Shown: positions 18,163 to 26,950, counted from the first letter of the stretch. The stretch is 64,000 nucleotides of DNA from HK1 sp965204915 (GCA_965204915.1 OZ242023.1:3472001-3536000); one strand, 5' to 3'. Notes: generated by a model from the sequence alone, not told the origin. Numbers and translations: made by a program.

Positions 18163-20229
18163 ATGCTCGAATCGAACGCACGTCGATTGCATCGCCTCGC
18201 TCTCGCCGCAGCCGTCCTGCCGGCGCTGATCGGCAGCGGCGAGGCGTCGGCCGATACCCACCGGATCCGCCAGCTTGCCGACAGCCTGCAATTCTGCACG
18301 GTGCCGGACCCGCAGAGCCCGTCATCGGCTTTCGACGTCTCCCGGTCTGCAACGGATGCGAACGGCGACTATTGGATGGCCTACCGTTGCCGGGAGGACT
18401 GCGCGGACTGGCGGCAGTGCCAGGTGCCGGCTTACACCCGCAACGGCAGGGCGCTGATGGAGGGTGACACGCCCAAACAGGCGGTGGCCTTCGTGGTGGA
18501 CGGCATGGGCGGGCACCTCGCCTACACCACCCGGCAGGGCGGCGGCAAAACCGTGCTGCTGCACACCGGCGCCGGCGGCACCAACTACATGCAGAGCCTG
18601 TCCGGCCAGATCGAGGCCGCCGCGGACGCGAAGGTGGTGATGGTGCGCTGGGAATACGGCTTCTCGGGCTGGGGCTGGTTCACGCGCACGTCCGCGCCGG
18701 CGGTCCGGGTGCCGGACCTGACGCGGCGGGTGGCCGGCATGATCGCCTGGGTGCATGAAAACCTCGCCGGCCCTGCGGATTTCGGCACCGTGGGCTGCAG
18801 CATGGGCACCCAGGCCACCCTCGGCGCCGTGTACTGGCACGACGTGGATCCGGTGGTGGACTACCAGCTCATGGTCGGCGGTCCCGGCCTTTGGGACATC
18901 AACTCGGGCTGCGGCCGGCGCATCTACCCCTCGGGGTATTGCGACCTGGACGCGAGCCGGGCCTGCAGCGGCAACGCGCACTGCGCCCGTCTCTCCGCAA
19001 GAAGCCGCTGCACCATCCTCGGCCCGATACCGCTCGCCTGGTTGTACGAGCAGGTGGTCAACCACGTTCACGCCACCCGGGCCTGCGACGTCTCGGCGGC
19101 CGACGGCGGCACGGGCATCCATGCGCCCTTCGACGAGAGCGGCTTCGCGTTCACCGCCGGCGATTGGGATTTCGACCACCCGATCGACTTCCAGATGGAC
19201 CTCTGGGGGAGCGACGGCGACAGGAGGTGGGCGATGGGCGACGCCATGCGGGTGTTCAACCGCATCACGTCGGCGGCCGGCCATGAAAAGCGCTGGAACA
19301 CCACCCCGGACTCCGACCATTGCGCGGCCATCGGAAACGGCCGGGCGCTGCAACTCCTGACGTCCGGCATGAACCTGGGAGATGACCCGCCTCCACCGCC
19401 CGTTGCCCGCTCCTGGGTCCTCCCGCTGGTCCTGTCGGATTCCAACTCCGTCCGGAAGGGGCTCGTCCGGGTCGTCAACCGCTCCGACCGCGCCGGCGTC
19501 GTCACCATCCACGCCACCGACGACGCCGGCCGGCGAGCCGGGCCGGTTTCGCTGTCGCTGGACGCGAAGGCGGCGGTCCATCTCGACTCCCGGGACCTGG
19601 AAAGAGGGAATGCAGCGAAAAGGCTGTCCGGCGGCGTGGGCAGCGGCGCCGGCCACTGGCGGCTGGAGTTGAACACCGATCTGGACCTCGACGCTCTGGC
19701 CTACGTTCGAACCGCGGACGGCGTCATCACCAGCGTCCACGAGTCGGCCGAGGAAGAGGAAGCGGGATCGATGCGCTACCGCGTGCCGATCTTCAACCCC
19801 GCGAGCAATCGCATCAAGCAGAGCCGGCTGCGCCTGATCAACCCCGGCAACGACGACGCCAGGATCACGATTACCGGACGGGACGACGCCGGCGGGTCGC
19901 CTGGAAGCGGCGTGCGTCTCACGCTGGCGGCCGGAGCGGCGCGCTGGCTGACCGCGGAGCAGCTCGAACAGGGTGGCGCCGATTTCGACGGCCACATCGG
20001 GGACGGGGCGGGCAAGTGGCGGCTGACCGTCTCCGCCGACCGGGCGATCCGGGTGATGAGCCTGTTGCAGGGTCCGGCCGGGAACCTCGCCAATCTTTCC
20101 GGCCCGGGGCCCGAACCGGAGGTCGCGATGGAGCAGGGATTCCCCTCCGGCGGCCGGCTCCGGACACTCCACACCGCGCCCGGCCCTGCGCGGACGATCG
20201 ACGACAGGTCCGTCACCGGCGTCATGTGA
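18163..20229 (+). CDS. Secreted alpha/beta-hydrolase-like protein with the shared two-part C-terminal module
   Basis: 688 residues; ATG preceded by AAGGAGGTCGGCC. A signal peptide (MLESNARRLHRLALAAAVLP..., cleaved near ASA) leads to a domain with TVLLHTGAGGTNYMQS (oxyanion-hole-like), a nucleophile elbow GCSMGTQA near residue 212 and a late acid/His region (TPDSDHCAAIG near 390). Disulfide-prone cysteines are frequent. After a Pro-rich linker the C-terminal part (about 415-650) repeats the module of the two proteases: VRVVNRSDRAGVVTIHATDD, GAGHWRLELN, SRLRLINPGNDDARITITG, GDGAGKWRLTVSAD. Probably an exported esterase or lipase-like enzyme; the substrate is unknown. Upstream ATGs exist, but only this one gives a signal peptide. 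Confidence 0.75.
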   Translation: MLESNARRLHRLALAAAVLPALIGSGEASADTHRIRQLADSLQFCTVPDPQSPSSAFDVSRSATDANGDYWMAYRCREDCADWRQCQVPAYTRNGRALMEGDTPKQAVAFVVDGMGGHLAYTTRQGGGKTVLLHTGAGGTNYMQSLSGQIEAAADAKVVMVRWEYGFSGWGWFTRTSAPAVRVPDLTRRVAGMIAWVHENLAGPADFGTVGCSMGTQATLGAVYWHDVDPVVDYQLMVGGPGLWDINSGCGRRIYPSGYCDLDASRACSGNAHCARLSARSRCTILGPIPLAWLYEQVVNHVHATRACDVSAADGGTGIHAPFDESGFAFTAGDWDFDHPIDFQMDLWGSDGDRRWAMGDAMRVFNRITSAAGHEKRWNTTPDSDHCAAIGNGRALQLLTSGMNLGDDPPPPPVARSWVLPLVLSDSNSVRKGLVRVVNRSDRAGVVTIHATDDAGRRAGPVSLSLDAKAAVHLDSRDLERGNAAKRLSGGVGSGAGHWRLELNTDLDLDALAYVRTADGVITSVHESAEEEEAGSMRYRVPIFNPASNRIKQSRLRLINPGNDDARITITGRDDAGGSPGSGVRLTLAAGAARWLTAEQLEQGGADFDGHIGDGAGKWRLTVSADRAIRVMSLLQGPAGNLANLSGPGPEPEVAMEQGFPSGGRLRTLHTAPGPARTIDDRSVTGVM

Positions 20230-20403
20230 AGACCCGAGGCGTGTCGTCTTGCTGCCCCGTATATCTTCCATTCCTGTACGAGATCGGCGCATCGCGCCAC
20301 GAGAACCACATGCACACGGATGCGATGCCGGACGAATCTCCCATGCCGGACGCGGGATTCCGTGGAGACGGCTCGATGAGGGCCTGTCGGTGAGCGCCGG
20401 CCG

Positions 20404-22452
20404 ATGAGCGCACGGCTCGGCATCGACGTCGGCGGGACGTTCACCGACCTCCTGCTCCTCGACGAGCGCGACGGCGGGATCCGGCTCCTGAAGACGCCCT
20501 CGACCCCCGAGGACCAGTCCATCGGGATCATCGACGGAACCACCGCCTTGCTGGCCCGCGCCGACGTGCGCCCGGGCGAGGTCCGCACCGTCCTGCACGG
20601 AACCACCGTCTCGACCAACATCGTGCTCGAAGAGAAGGGCGCGAAGGTGGGGCTGCTGGTCACCGAGAACTTCGAGCAGGTGCTTCATCTGGCGCGCTCG
20701 CAGACCCCGGGGCCGCTCGCCGGCTGGATGATCATGGAGAAGCCGGACCCCCTCGCGGATCTGGAGCATACGCGGGGGGTCCCGGAGCGGATCGATGCCC
20801 GCGGCCGGGTCCTGCGCCCCCTCGACGAGGCGAAGGCCCGCGCGGCGATCCGCGAGCTGCTCGATGCCGGGGTGGAGTCGATCACGGTCTCGCTGCTGCA
20901 TTCCTACGCCAACGACGCGCACGAGCAAAGGCTCAAGGCGCTGGTCGCCGAGACCGGCGCCGACGTGCCGGTCTCGCTCTCCTCCGAGATCCTGCCGGAG
21001 TTCCGCGAGTACGAGCGCACCCTGGTGACGGTGATGAACGCCTACGTGCGCCCGCGCATGAGGCACTACCTGCAACGCCTCGGCGACAAGCTCCGCGCCG
21101 CCGACCTGAATTCCAGCGTGCACATCGTGCGCTCCGACGGCGGGCTGATGAGCATCGCCAGGGCCAGCGATTCCCCGGCCCATACCATGCTCTCCGGCCC
21201 GGCCGGCGGGGTGTCCGGCGCCGCGTTCGTGGCCGGGCTCGCCGGGCACCGCAACGCGCTGGGGTTCGACATGGGGGGCACCTCGACCGACGTCTCGCTG
21301 GTCCGCGACGGCGTACCCACGATCTCGCGCCAGACCACGCTGGGCTACTACCCGATCAAGGTGCCGTCGGTGGAGGTCCACAGCGTCGGCGCCGGGGGCG
21401 GCTCGATCGCGCACGTGCCCATGACCGGGGCGCTGCGGGTCGGGCCGCAGAGCGCGGGGGCGGCGCCGGGGCCGGCCTGCTACGGCAAGGGTGGGGAGGA
21501 GCCGACGGTGACCGACGCGAACGTGGTGCTCGGCCGCCTCCCGCCGAGCCTGCTCGGCGGGGAGATGGCGCTGGACGCCGACGCCTCGTCGGCCGCGGTC
21601 GGCAAGATCGCCCGCGCCCTCGGCCTGGACGTCCACCAGGCCGCGCAGGGGATCCTCGACATCGTCAACGAGAACATGTTCGGCGCGCTCCGCCTCGTCA
21701 CGGTGCAGAAGGGCCTCGACCCGCGCGACTTCGCCCTGGTCGCGTTCGGCGGCGCCGGCCCCTTGCACGGCAACGCCCTCGGCATCCTTGCCGGATGCTT
21801 CCCGGTCATCGTCCCGCCGACCCCGGGGGTGCTCTCGGCGCTCGGATTCTTGTGCTCGGACGCCAGGAACGAGTTCGCGCGCACGTACATCCGCACCATC
21901 GACGAGGCCGATCCGGCCGACGTGAGCGCGGTGCTGGCGATCCTCGGGGAGCAGGCGCGGGCCTGGCTTCGCGACGAGGGTGTGTCCGAGGCCGATCAGG
22001 CGGTGCGCTTCGAGGCGGACGTGCGCTACCTCCGGCAGGGGTACGAGCTCTCCCTCGACGTGACCCCGGACCCCTTGGCCGACGGTGGCCGGGAGAAGCT
22101 GCACGAGCGGTTCGGTGAGCGACACGAACGGCTCTACGGCTTTCGCCTCGATCATCCGGTGGAGCTGGTCAACCTGCGCGCGGTCGGCGCCGCGGGCGTG
22201 GTGAAGATCGGCTTCCCCCGCTTCGAGCGGGGCGGGACCGATCCCAGCGAAGCACTGGCCGGCGAGACCCGCGTGTACTTCGGCCGCGATTTCGTACCGG
22301 CGCCGGTCTACGATCGCGCCCGACTGCGTTCGGGCCACGTCGTGCGCGGACCGGCCATCGTCACCCAGGCGGATACGACGACCCTCGTCCACCCCGGGCA
22401 TGTCGGAGAGGTCGACGAGTACCTGAACGTCCTCATCGGGCCCGCGGATTGA
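20404..22452 (+). CDS. hyuA: Hydantoinase/oxoprolinase family protein (N-methylhydantoinase A-like)
   Basis: 682 residues. N-terminal domain with GIDVGGTFTDLLLLD (phosphate-binding ASKHA motif), LHGTTVSTNIVLEEKG and RIDARGRVL; the hydantoinase_A core contains MLSGPAGGVSGAAFV, GFDMGGTSTDVSLV and VGAGGGSIAHV, and the protein ends with a small C-terminal domain (GPAIVTQADTTTLVHPG). These ATP-dependent enzymes open cyclic amides such as hydantoins or oxoproline. The usual partner hyuB is absent here, so the enzyme may work with a distant HyuB or alone, as some acetophenone carboxylase-like subunits do. The 174 bases upstream show no clear gene. Confidence 0.92.
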   Translation: MSARLGIDVGGTFTDLLLLDERDGGIRLLKTPSTPEDQSIGIIDGTTALLARADVRPGEVRTVLHGTTVSTNIVLEEKGAKVGLLVTENFEQVLHLARSQTPGPLAGWMIMEKPDPLADLEHTRGVPERIDARGRVLRPLDEAKARAAIRELLDAGVESITVSLLHSYANDAHEQRLKALVAETGADVPVSLSSEILPEFREYERTLVTVMNAYVRPRMRHYLQRLGDKLRAADLNSSVHIVRSDGGLMSIARASDSPAHTMLSGPAGGVSGAAFVAGLAGHRNALGFDMGGTSTDVSLVRDGVPTISRQTTLGYYPIKVPSVEVHSVGAGGGSIAHVPMTGALRVGPQSAGAAPGPACYGKGGEEPTVTDANVVLGRLPPSLLGGEMALDADASSAAVGKIARALGLDVHQAAQGILDIVNENMFGALRLVTVQKGLDPRDFALVAFGGAGPLHGNALGILAGCFPVIVPPTPGVLSALGFLCSDARNEFARTYIRTIDEADPADVSAVLAILGEQARAWLRDEGVSEADQAVRFEADVRYLRQGYELSLDVTPDPLADGGREKLHERFGERHERLYGFRLDHPVELVNLRAVGAAGVVKIGFPRFERGGTDPSEALAGETRVYFGRDFVPAPVYDRARLRSGHVVRGPAIVTQADTTTLVHPGHVGEVDEYLNVLIGPAD

Positions 22453-22533
22453 TCCCCCACGAATCGATCCCCCACGAGTTGAACCCTTGTCCGTGAAGTG
22501 TCCTGCAAGATGACGATGGTATGGTGCGCGACG

Positions 22534-22559
22534 TGTGGATTCCCGCTTCCGCGGGAATG
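22534..22559. repeat. Solitary 26-bp arm of the MITE-like element
   Basis: TGGATTCCCGCTTCCGCGGGAATGAC matches one internal arm of the four full elements except for the loop (TTCC instead of TTTC). No terminal repeats or second arm are nearby. Two shorter direct duplications flank it: a GATCCCCCACGA unit at 22443-22475 and a GCGGAGCGCGTGAAT unit at 22570-22600. Degenerate relatives of the arm also lie at about 24018-24043 and 24063-24090. Confidence 0.65.
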
Positions 22560-22645
22560 ACGGCGCACACGCGGAGCGCGTGAATGCGGAGCGCGTGAAT
22601 ATGGCGCGCGCCACGCGGGACGAGCGTCGCTCGTGGAGCTTGTGA

Positions 22646-24004
22646 ATGGACGGCATCGGTATCGGATTGATCGGCGCGGGCTTCATGGGCAAGTGCCACG
22701 CCCTCGCCTTCGGCGCGGTGAAGGCGGTGTTCGGCGACGTGCCGCGCCCGAGGCTGGAGGTGCTCTGCGACGTCACCCTCGCGAAGGCCCAGGATGCGGC
22801 GGCGCGGTTCGGCTTTGCGCGGGCGACGGACGACTGGCGCGCTCTCGTCGAGGACCCGAAGGTCGATCTGGTCTCCATCACCACTCCGAACGCCCTCCAC
22901 TGCGAGATGGCCCTTGCCGCCATCGCGGCCGGCAAGCACGTCTACTGCGAGAAGCCCATGGGGGTGACCCTCGGCCAGGCCGAGGAGATGGCGGACGCGG
23001 CGGCGCGCTCCCGGGTGCGCACCCTGGTGGGATACAACTACCTCAAGAACCCGGCCGTCCTCCACGCGCGGGCGCTGCTCGACCGCGGCGCGATCGGCCG
23101 CCCCATCCACTTCCGGGGGATCTTCGACGAGGACTACATGGCCGAACCGTCCCTGCCCGGAACGTGGCGCTCCCTGAGACGGGAAGCGGGGCTGGGGGTG
23201 CTCGGCGACATGGGCTGCCACTTGGTGGCCGCCGCGCTGCACCTCGCGGGGCCGATCGAGAGCGTGCTCGCCGACACCCGGATCGTCTACTCCCGGCACT
23301 ACGGGGATGAGGGCGGCGCCGGAGTTCCGAACGGCTCGGGCGGCTCGGCAGGACGGGGAGGGTCCGGCGGCTCGGACGTCCCGGACGCTTCGGGCAGCCC
23401 GGGGAAAGCGGATGGCCCGGGCGTTGCAGGCGACGCCGGTGCGCGGAGCAATCCGGGCAGTCCCGGTGGTCCGGATGTTTCGGACCACTCGGGTGGCCCA
23501 GGCGGCGCGGGCGGTCGGGGCGGCTCCACCGGCCCGGACGATTCCGGGTCCGAGCCGATCGAGAACGAAGACGTCGCCACCGCCCTGGTGCGCTTCGAGA
23601 GCGGATGCGACGGATCGCTGTCCATGTCGCGCTCGGCCTGGGGGCGGAAGAACCGGCTCGCATGGGAGATCCACGGCCGGCAAGGGATGCTGGTCTTCGA
23701 CCAGGAGCGGATGAACGAACTGCGCCTCTACCAGGCCGGCGGGCCGGCCGCGGAGGCGGGCTTCAAGACGATCCTGACCGGCGCCGCCCATCCGCCCTAT
23801 GGCGAATTCGTGCCCGCGCCCGGCCACGGGCTGGGGTTCAACGACCAGAAGGTCATCGAAGTCCGGCATCTGCTCGCGGGCATCGCCGGGGACACCCCGA
23901 TCCATCCCGACTTCGCCGCCGCCCTCGACGTCGAGCGGATCATCTACGCGATCGACGAGTCCGGCCGGAGCGGCACGAGGGTCCGGCTCCCTCCGGCGCG
24001 GTAG
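22646..24004 (+). CDS. Gfo/Idh/MocA-family NAD(P)-dependent oxidoreductase with a Gly-rich insert
   Basis: 452 residues. Rossmann motif GLIGAGFMGKCHA at the N-terminus, catalytic-lysine region VYCEKPMGVTLGQAEEM near residue 100, and the C-terminal sugar-binding-type domain with DMGCHLVAAALHL near 190 and HGRQGMLVFDQERMNEL. Family members oxidise or epimerise sugars and inositols. Between RIVYSRHYGDEGG and IENEDVATALVRF (about residues 222-310, bases 23308-23575) lies a stretch of some 85 Gly, Ser, Pro, Asp and Ala residues with no family counterpart, in frame and with shifted codon composition. The insert sits where the family has a surface loop, so the enzyme could still fold. Confidence 0.88.
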   Translation: MDGIGIGLIGAGFMGKCHALAFGAVKAVFGDVPRPRLEVLCDVTLAKAQDAAARFGFARATDDWRALVEDPKVDLVSITTPNALHCEMALAAIAAGKHVYCEKPMGVTLGQAEEMADAAARSRVRTLVGYNYLKNPAVLHARALLDRGAIGRPIHFRGIFDEDYMAEPSLPGTWRSLRREAGLGVLGDMGCHLVAAALHLAGPIESVLADTRIVYSRHYGDEGGAGVPNGSGGSAGRGGSGGSDVPDASGSPGKADGPGVAGDAGARSNPGSPGGPDVSDHSGGPGGAGGRGGSTGPDDSGSEPIENEDVATALVRFESGCDGSLSMSRSAWGRKNRLAWEIHGRQGMLVFDQERMNELRLYQAGGPAAEAGFKTILTGAAHPPYGEFVPAPGHGLGFNDQKVIEVRHLLAGIAGDTPIHPDFAAALDVERIIYAIDESGRSGTRVRLPPAR

Positions 24005-24110
24005 CGGCCGCCGCCGATGCGGAATCCCGTTTCCGCGGGGATCGTGACATCGGCAAGGACGGCCATTCCCCGCAGAGGCGGGGATCCGCGGTTGTCAGAC
24101 GTGTCCTTGC

Positions 24111-24334
24111 GGCGACGGAGCGCTCCCTCGGCCGGCGTCCAGCGAATCGGCCAGATCGCGCAGCGCCTCCCCGCCGTGGCGAAACACCGACCAGCCGTCG
24201 CCGACGAGCACCGCCTCACCTATCCGTGGCGACGGAGCGCCCCGTCAGCCGGCGTCCAGCGAATCGACCAGCTCGCGCAACGCCTCCCCGCCGTGGCGAA
24301 ACACCGGCCAGCCGTCGCCGACGAGCACCGCCTC
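24111..24334. repeat. Tandem duplication of the 3' end of the MBL-like gene (2 x 107 bp)
   Basis: Bases 24111-24217 and 24228-24334 are near-identical direct copies, period 117. The inner copy is the real 3' end of the minus-strand gene ending at 24245; the outer copy encodes the same last roughly 30 residues (GEALRDLADSLDAG-like) but is separated from the gene by its stop. It is a non-coding duplicate. Confidence 0.85.
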
Positions 24335-24853
24335 GATACCCGGCAGGGCCGCGAGGCGCCGTGCCGAGGCCCGGGCCGTGCCGGGGTCGGACAGCTTCGC
24401 ATCGGGCAGCAGGCAGAGCCGTCCGCCCTCGTGGGCGCGGATGAGGTCGCCGGTGATCAGAGTCGTCCCGTCGAGGGTCAGCGCGAGCTCGCCGGGGGTC
24501 TTCGAGCCCGACACCTCATGGGCCGTCAGGCCCGGCACGACGGGATCGTCCTGGCCCAGCCATGCGTCGCACCGGATTGGGAACCGATCCCGTTCGCTGC
24601 GCGGCCCGAGGACCTTCGCGCCGAACCTCTCCGCAAGGGCCGGGGCGTCGCGCACGTGATCGGAGTTCGTGATCACGATGGTCGCGACACCGCCGAGCTC
24701 GCGCAGGTGCGCCTCGTCGTGCGCGGACATCGGCACCGGGTCCACGAGCACGTTGCCGTCGTCGCGGACCCATGCGACACCGTGGAAATCGATGTTGCGG
24801 GATTCGTCGAAGACGCTCCAGCCGAAGAGATCCTCTCGATGCAGCCGTTTCAT
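24245..24853 (-). CDS. MBL-fold-like hydrolase, metal motif reduced
   Basis: 202 residues. The beta-lactamase-fold order is visible: HGVAWVRDDGNVLVDPVPM, then VATIVITNSDHVRDAPALAERFGAKVLG at the usual metal-site position, TPGELALTLDGTTLITGDLI and a final VLVGDGWPVFRHG. The classical HxHxDH is reduced to NSDH, so at least two histidine ligands are missing; a late His/Asp pair remains. Such reduced forms occur among small MBL-like proteins of uncertain activity. GGAGG precedes the start. It is transcribed in the same direction as the upstream PhyH gene, 159 bases away. Confidence 0.65.
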   Translation of the reverse strand: MKRLHREDLFGWSVFDESRNIDFHGVAWVRDDGNVLVDPVPMSAHDEAHLRELGGVATIVITNSDHVRDAPALAERFGAKVLGPRSERDRFPIRCDAWLGQDDPVVPGLTAHEVSGSKTPGELALTLDGTTLITGDLIRAHEGGRLCLLPDAKLSDPGTARASARRLAALPGIEAVLVGDGWPVFRHGGEALRELVDSLDAG

Positions 24854-25012
24854 TTCGGAACATACCTCCGTTTGTCATGGCCGGTGGTATCGGCGCCACG
24901 CTGCCCCCGGGCCGTCGAGATCGGGCCGACGATGGCTGTGGAGCCGTCCCGATGCCCCCCGGCCGTCGTGGAACGCGCCTCCGTTCAGCCGGCCGGGGGG
25001 TAGCGAGGCGTC

Positions 25013-26182
25013 TCAGATGCTCAGGTCGAGCAGGTTGTAGTCCTGCAGATCCGCCTTCGCTTCCTCGTTCCAGCGGTAGCGCTCTCCCGAGGCCAGGAAG
25101 GGCTGGTAGACGAAAGGGGCTTCGTCGGGGAACCGCTGGCGCCTCGCGTCGATGGCGTAGCCGATCAGGCGCGACCGCTTGCGGATGCGCTCCTCGTCGT
25201 AGACGGCCGGCGCATTGTGAAGGCCGCCCCCGGCCACCCCGAGCACCGAAGCGCGGCGGTGGAACCCGAAGTTGACCGTCACCCGCCAGTCGGGGCTCGT
25301 GTTCGCGAACGAGCCGTGCAGCACCTGCCGGTTCGTCATCGCGACGTCCCCGGGCTTGCAGACGATGGGCGCCGCATCGGGCAGCCGCTCCGAGCCCGCC
25401 TCGGCCACCATCGCCGCGATGTCCACCTTCCCCTGCCGGTGCGTGCCGGGGACGATCCAGACTCCGTTGGCGGCGGTGCTGCCGTAGAGCTGCGCCATGA
25501 AGTTGAAGCCGTGGCTGCCTTCGTCCCACGTGGGGCTGTCCCAGTGCGTGGTGCCGTCCTGGTGCCAGGCGACCGAGGCGCCCCGCCCGGGCTCCTTGAT
25601 GAACAGCGCCTCGTTGAACGGCACGAAATCCTGCCCGTTGACCGCGGCGGCGACGGCCAGAAGCTGCGGATGGCCGTAGACGCGCAGGCAGGCGTCGGAG
25701 AACCGGAGCGAGCCGAGGATCAGGTAGACCACCTCCGCCGGAGCATCGGGAGCGGGGGAGGGCTCGACCATCTTCACCGGGTGCCGGTGGTTCGCCCGAT
25801 CCGTGCCCCCGAAGGGATCGCCGAGCGGCCTGGACCAGAACAGGGCGGGCGCCTTGCAGTCGGCTCCCAGCGCGGGTCGGCCCCTTGCATCCACCGGCGA
25901 GCCCTTCTCGACCGGGAGGCGTTCCAGGACGTCGTGGAGGTCCGCCTCGACGTCGGCCAGCTCGTCCGCACCGAGGACGCCCTCGAAGACGTAGAAGCCG
26001 CAACGCGAGAAGGCGTCGAGGATGGCGGGGTCCAGCGAGCCGTCGGCGTCGAACCGGATCGGGCCGCGGTTGCCGAGCGCCATCGCCCGCTCCTCACCCT
26101 CGCGCAGGTACGCCCGCATCGCCGCCTCGTGGGGGCCGTAGTCGATCTTCACCGCCGTGCTCGACCCGATCATCCTGGTCAT
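25013..26182 (-). CDS. Phytanoyl-CoA dioxygenase (PhyH) family Fe(II)/2-oxoglutarate oxygenase
   Basis: 389 residues from ATG 26182, chosen because this ATG overlaps the stop of the upstream PIN gene as ATGA; ATG 26227 would add 15 residues inside that gene. The iron site is visible: HxD in VAWHQDGTTHWDSP and the distal His/2-oxoglutarate Arg in RQVLHGSFANTSPDWRVTVNFGF. EALFIKEPGRG and YLILGSLRFSD are typical surrounding segments. Such enzymes hydroxylate small molecules in the cytoplasm using O2 and 2-oxoglutarate; the substrate cannot be inferred. The coupling to a toxin-antitoxin pair is unusual and may be accidental. GC content and codon use match the surroundings. Confidence 0.85.
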   Translation of the reverse strand: MTRMIGSSTAVKIDYGPHEAAMRAYLREGEERAMALGNRGPIRFDADGSLDPAILDAFSRCGFYVFEGVLGADELADVEADLHDVLERLPVEKGSPVDARGRPALGADCKAPALFWSRPLGDPFGGTDRANHRHPVKMVEPSPAPDAPAEVVYLILGSLRFSDACLRVYGHPQLLAVAAAVNGQDFVPFNEALFIKEPGRGASVAWHQDGTTHWDSPTWDEGSHGFNFMAQLYGSTAANGVWIVPGTHRQGKVDIAAMVAEAGSERLPDAAPIVCKPGDVAMTNRQVLHGSFANTSPDWRVTVNFGFHRRASVLGVAGGGLHNAPAVYDEERIRKRSRLIGYAIDARRQRFPDEAPFVYQPFLASGERYRWNEEAKADLQDYNLLDLSI

Positions 26183-26712
26183 CGCCTTCCACCCGGTAGC
26201 TCCAGGTTCGTGGAGATGGTAGCGCATCGCCGCCGGACGCCGGGCATCCGTTCTTCGTCCGTGGGGTCTTCAGGCGGCGGTCGGGGACCCGGGCGATCGA
26301 GCGTTTCGCCGTCGTCGGCGAAGATCTCGACCGGGACCGGGAGGTTCGGTGCGCGCGCCAGACGAGCATCCGTGGTCAGGAGGGGGCCGTTCAGAACTTC
26401 CGCCAGCGCGACGTACGCGGCGTCGTACGCCGTGAGGTTGGAGCGCCACGACCAGATGCGGCGCAACATGGGTCCGTGGCGATGGCGTCGGAGATCGAGA
26501 TCCTCCAGTATCCCGACGGCCTGCGTCGCGCGATCCATCGTGACGAGCTTCGCGTTCACGTAGCGTCGGAGCACGTTGATGACTTCGAGATCGATCAGCT
26601 CGGGGCCATGCATGGAGATCCCCGGATCGGACAGGCGCCGGCGGATCCTCACGCCGGGTGCGGTGACGAGCACCAGTTCGACGACCGCGGAGGCGTCCAG
26701 CACCACGATCAC
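26179..26712 (-). CDS. vapC: VapC-type PIN-domain toxin
   Basis: 177 residues from GTG 26712, 8 bases after the antitoxin stop; an upstream ATG at 26847 would run through the antitoxin gene and is rejected. PIN acidic residues are present: VLDASAVVELVL (first Asp), GPELIDLEVINVL (Glu), YDAAYVALAEVL (Asp) and LLTTDARLA (last Asp). VapC toxins are Mg-dependent RNases that cut tRNA or rRNA when freed from VapB. The C-terminus runs some 40 residues past the usual end, Pro/Arg-rich (after VPVEIFADDG), as if the native stop had been lost, and ends on the PhyH start codon. Confidence 0.85.
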   Translation of the reverse strand: MIVVLDASAVVELVLVTAPGVRIRRRLSDPGISMHGPELIDLEVINVLRRYVNAKLVTMDRATQAVGILEDLDLRRHRHGPMLRRIWSWRSNLTAYDAAYVALAEVLNGPLLTTDARLARAPNLPVPVEIFADDGETLDRPGPRPPPEDPTDEERMPGVRRRCATISTNLELPGGRR

Positions 26713-26719
26713 GTCGAAT

Positions 26720-26950
26720 TCACCGCTCGTTCCGGTCTTCTCGCAGGATGTCGGCAGGCGGGGGGTCGAGATGGATCGGCGGCAGTTCGGCAATCCGGGC
26801 GAACACTTCTTCGCGTGTCGGCCGGTCCAGAGACTGCCGGATTTCACGCAGGACGTAGTCCGACATGGACATGGCGGCGTACGCCGCCCTCGCCTTCAGG
26901 CGAGCATGCAGGTCGTCCGGAACGTTTCGGATCTGGAGCATCTTCGACAT
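26720..26950 (-). CDS. vapB: VapB-like ribbon-helix-helix antitoxin
   Basis: 76 residues. The N-terminus MLQIRNVPDDLHARLKARA is a ribbon-helix-helix DNA-binding segment of FitA/VapB type, followed by MSMSDYVLREIRQSLDR; the C-terminal half (PPIHLDPPPADILRED) would wrap the PIN toxin. ATG 26941 (second Met) is a possible start. A strong TTGACA promoter lies only about 7 bases upstream of the ATG, so the message may be nearly leaderless. It is expected to neutralise VapC and to repress its own promoter, which contains two inverted repeats. Confidence 0.85.
   Translation of the reverse strand: MSKMLQIRNVPDDLHARLKARAAYAAMSMSDYVLREIRQSLDRPTREEVFARIAELPPIHLDPPPADILREDRNER

Noticed and set aside
20230..20403. 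Small gene between the hydrolase and hyuA
   Set aside because: Short frames starting near 20309 have no ribosome-binding site or family resemblance, and they run into the hyuA start.
18322..22935. Minus-strand open frame of about 1,540 codons across the hydrolase and hyuA genes
   Set aside because: It is antisense to two clear genes, its product is Arg/His/Gly-rich without any family motif, and such long antisense frames are common at this GC content.
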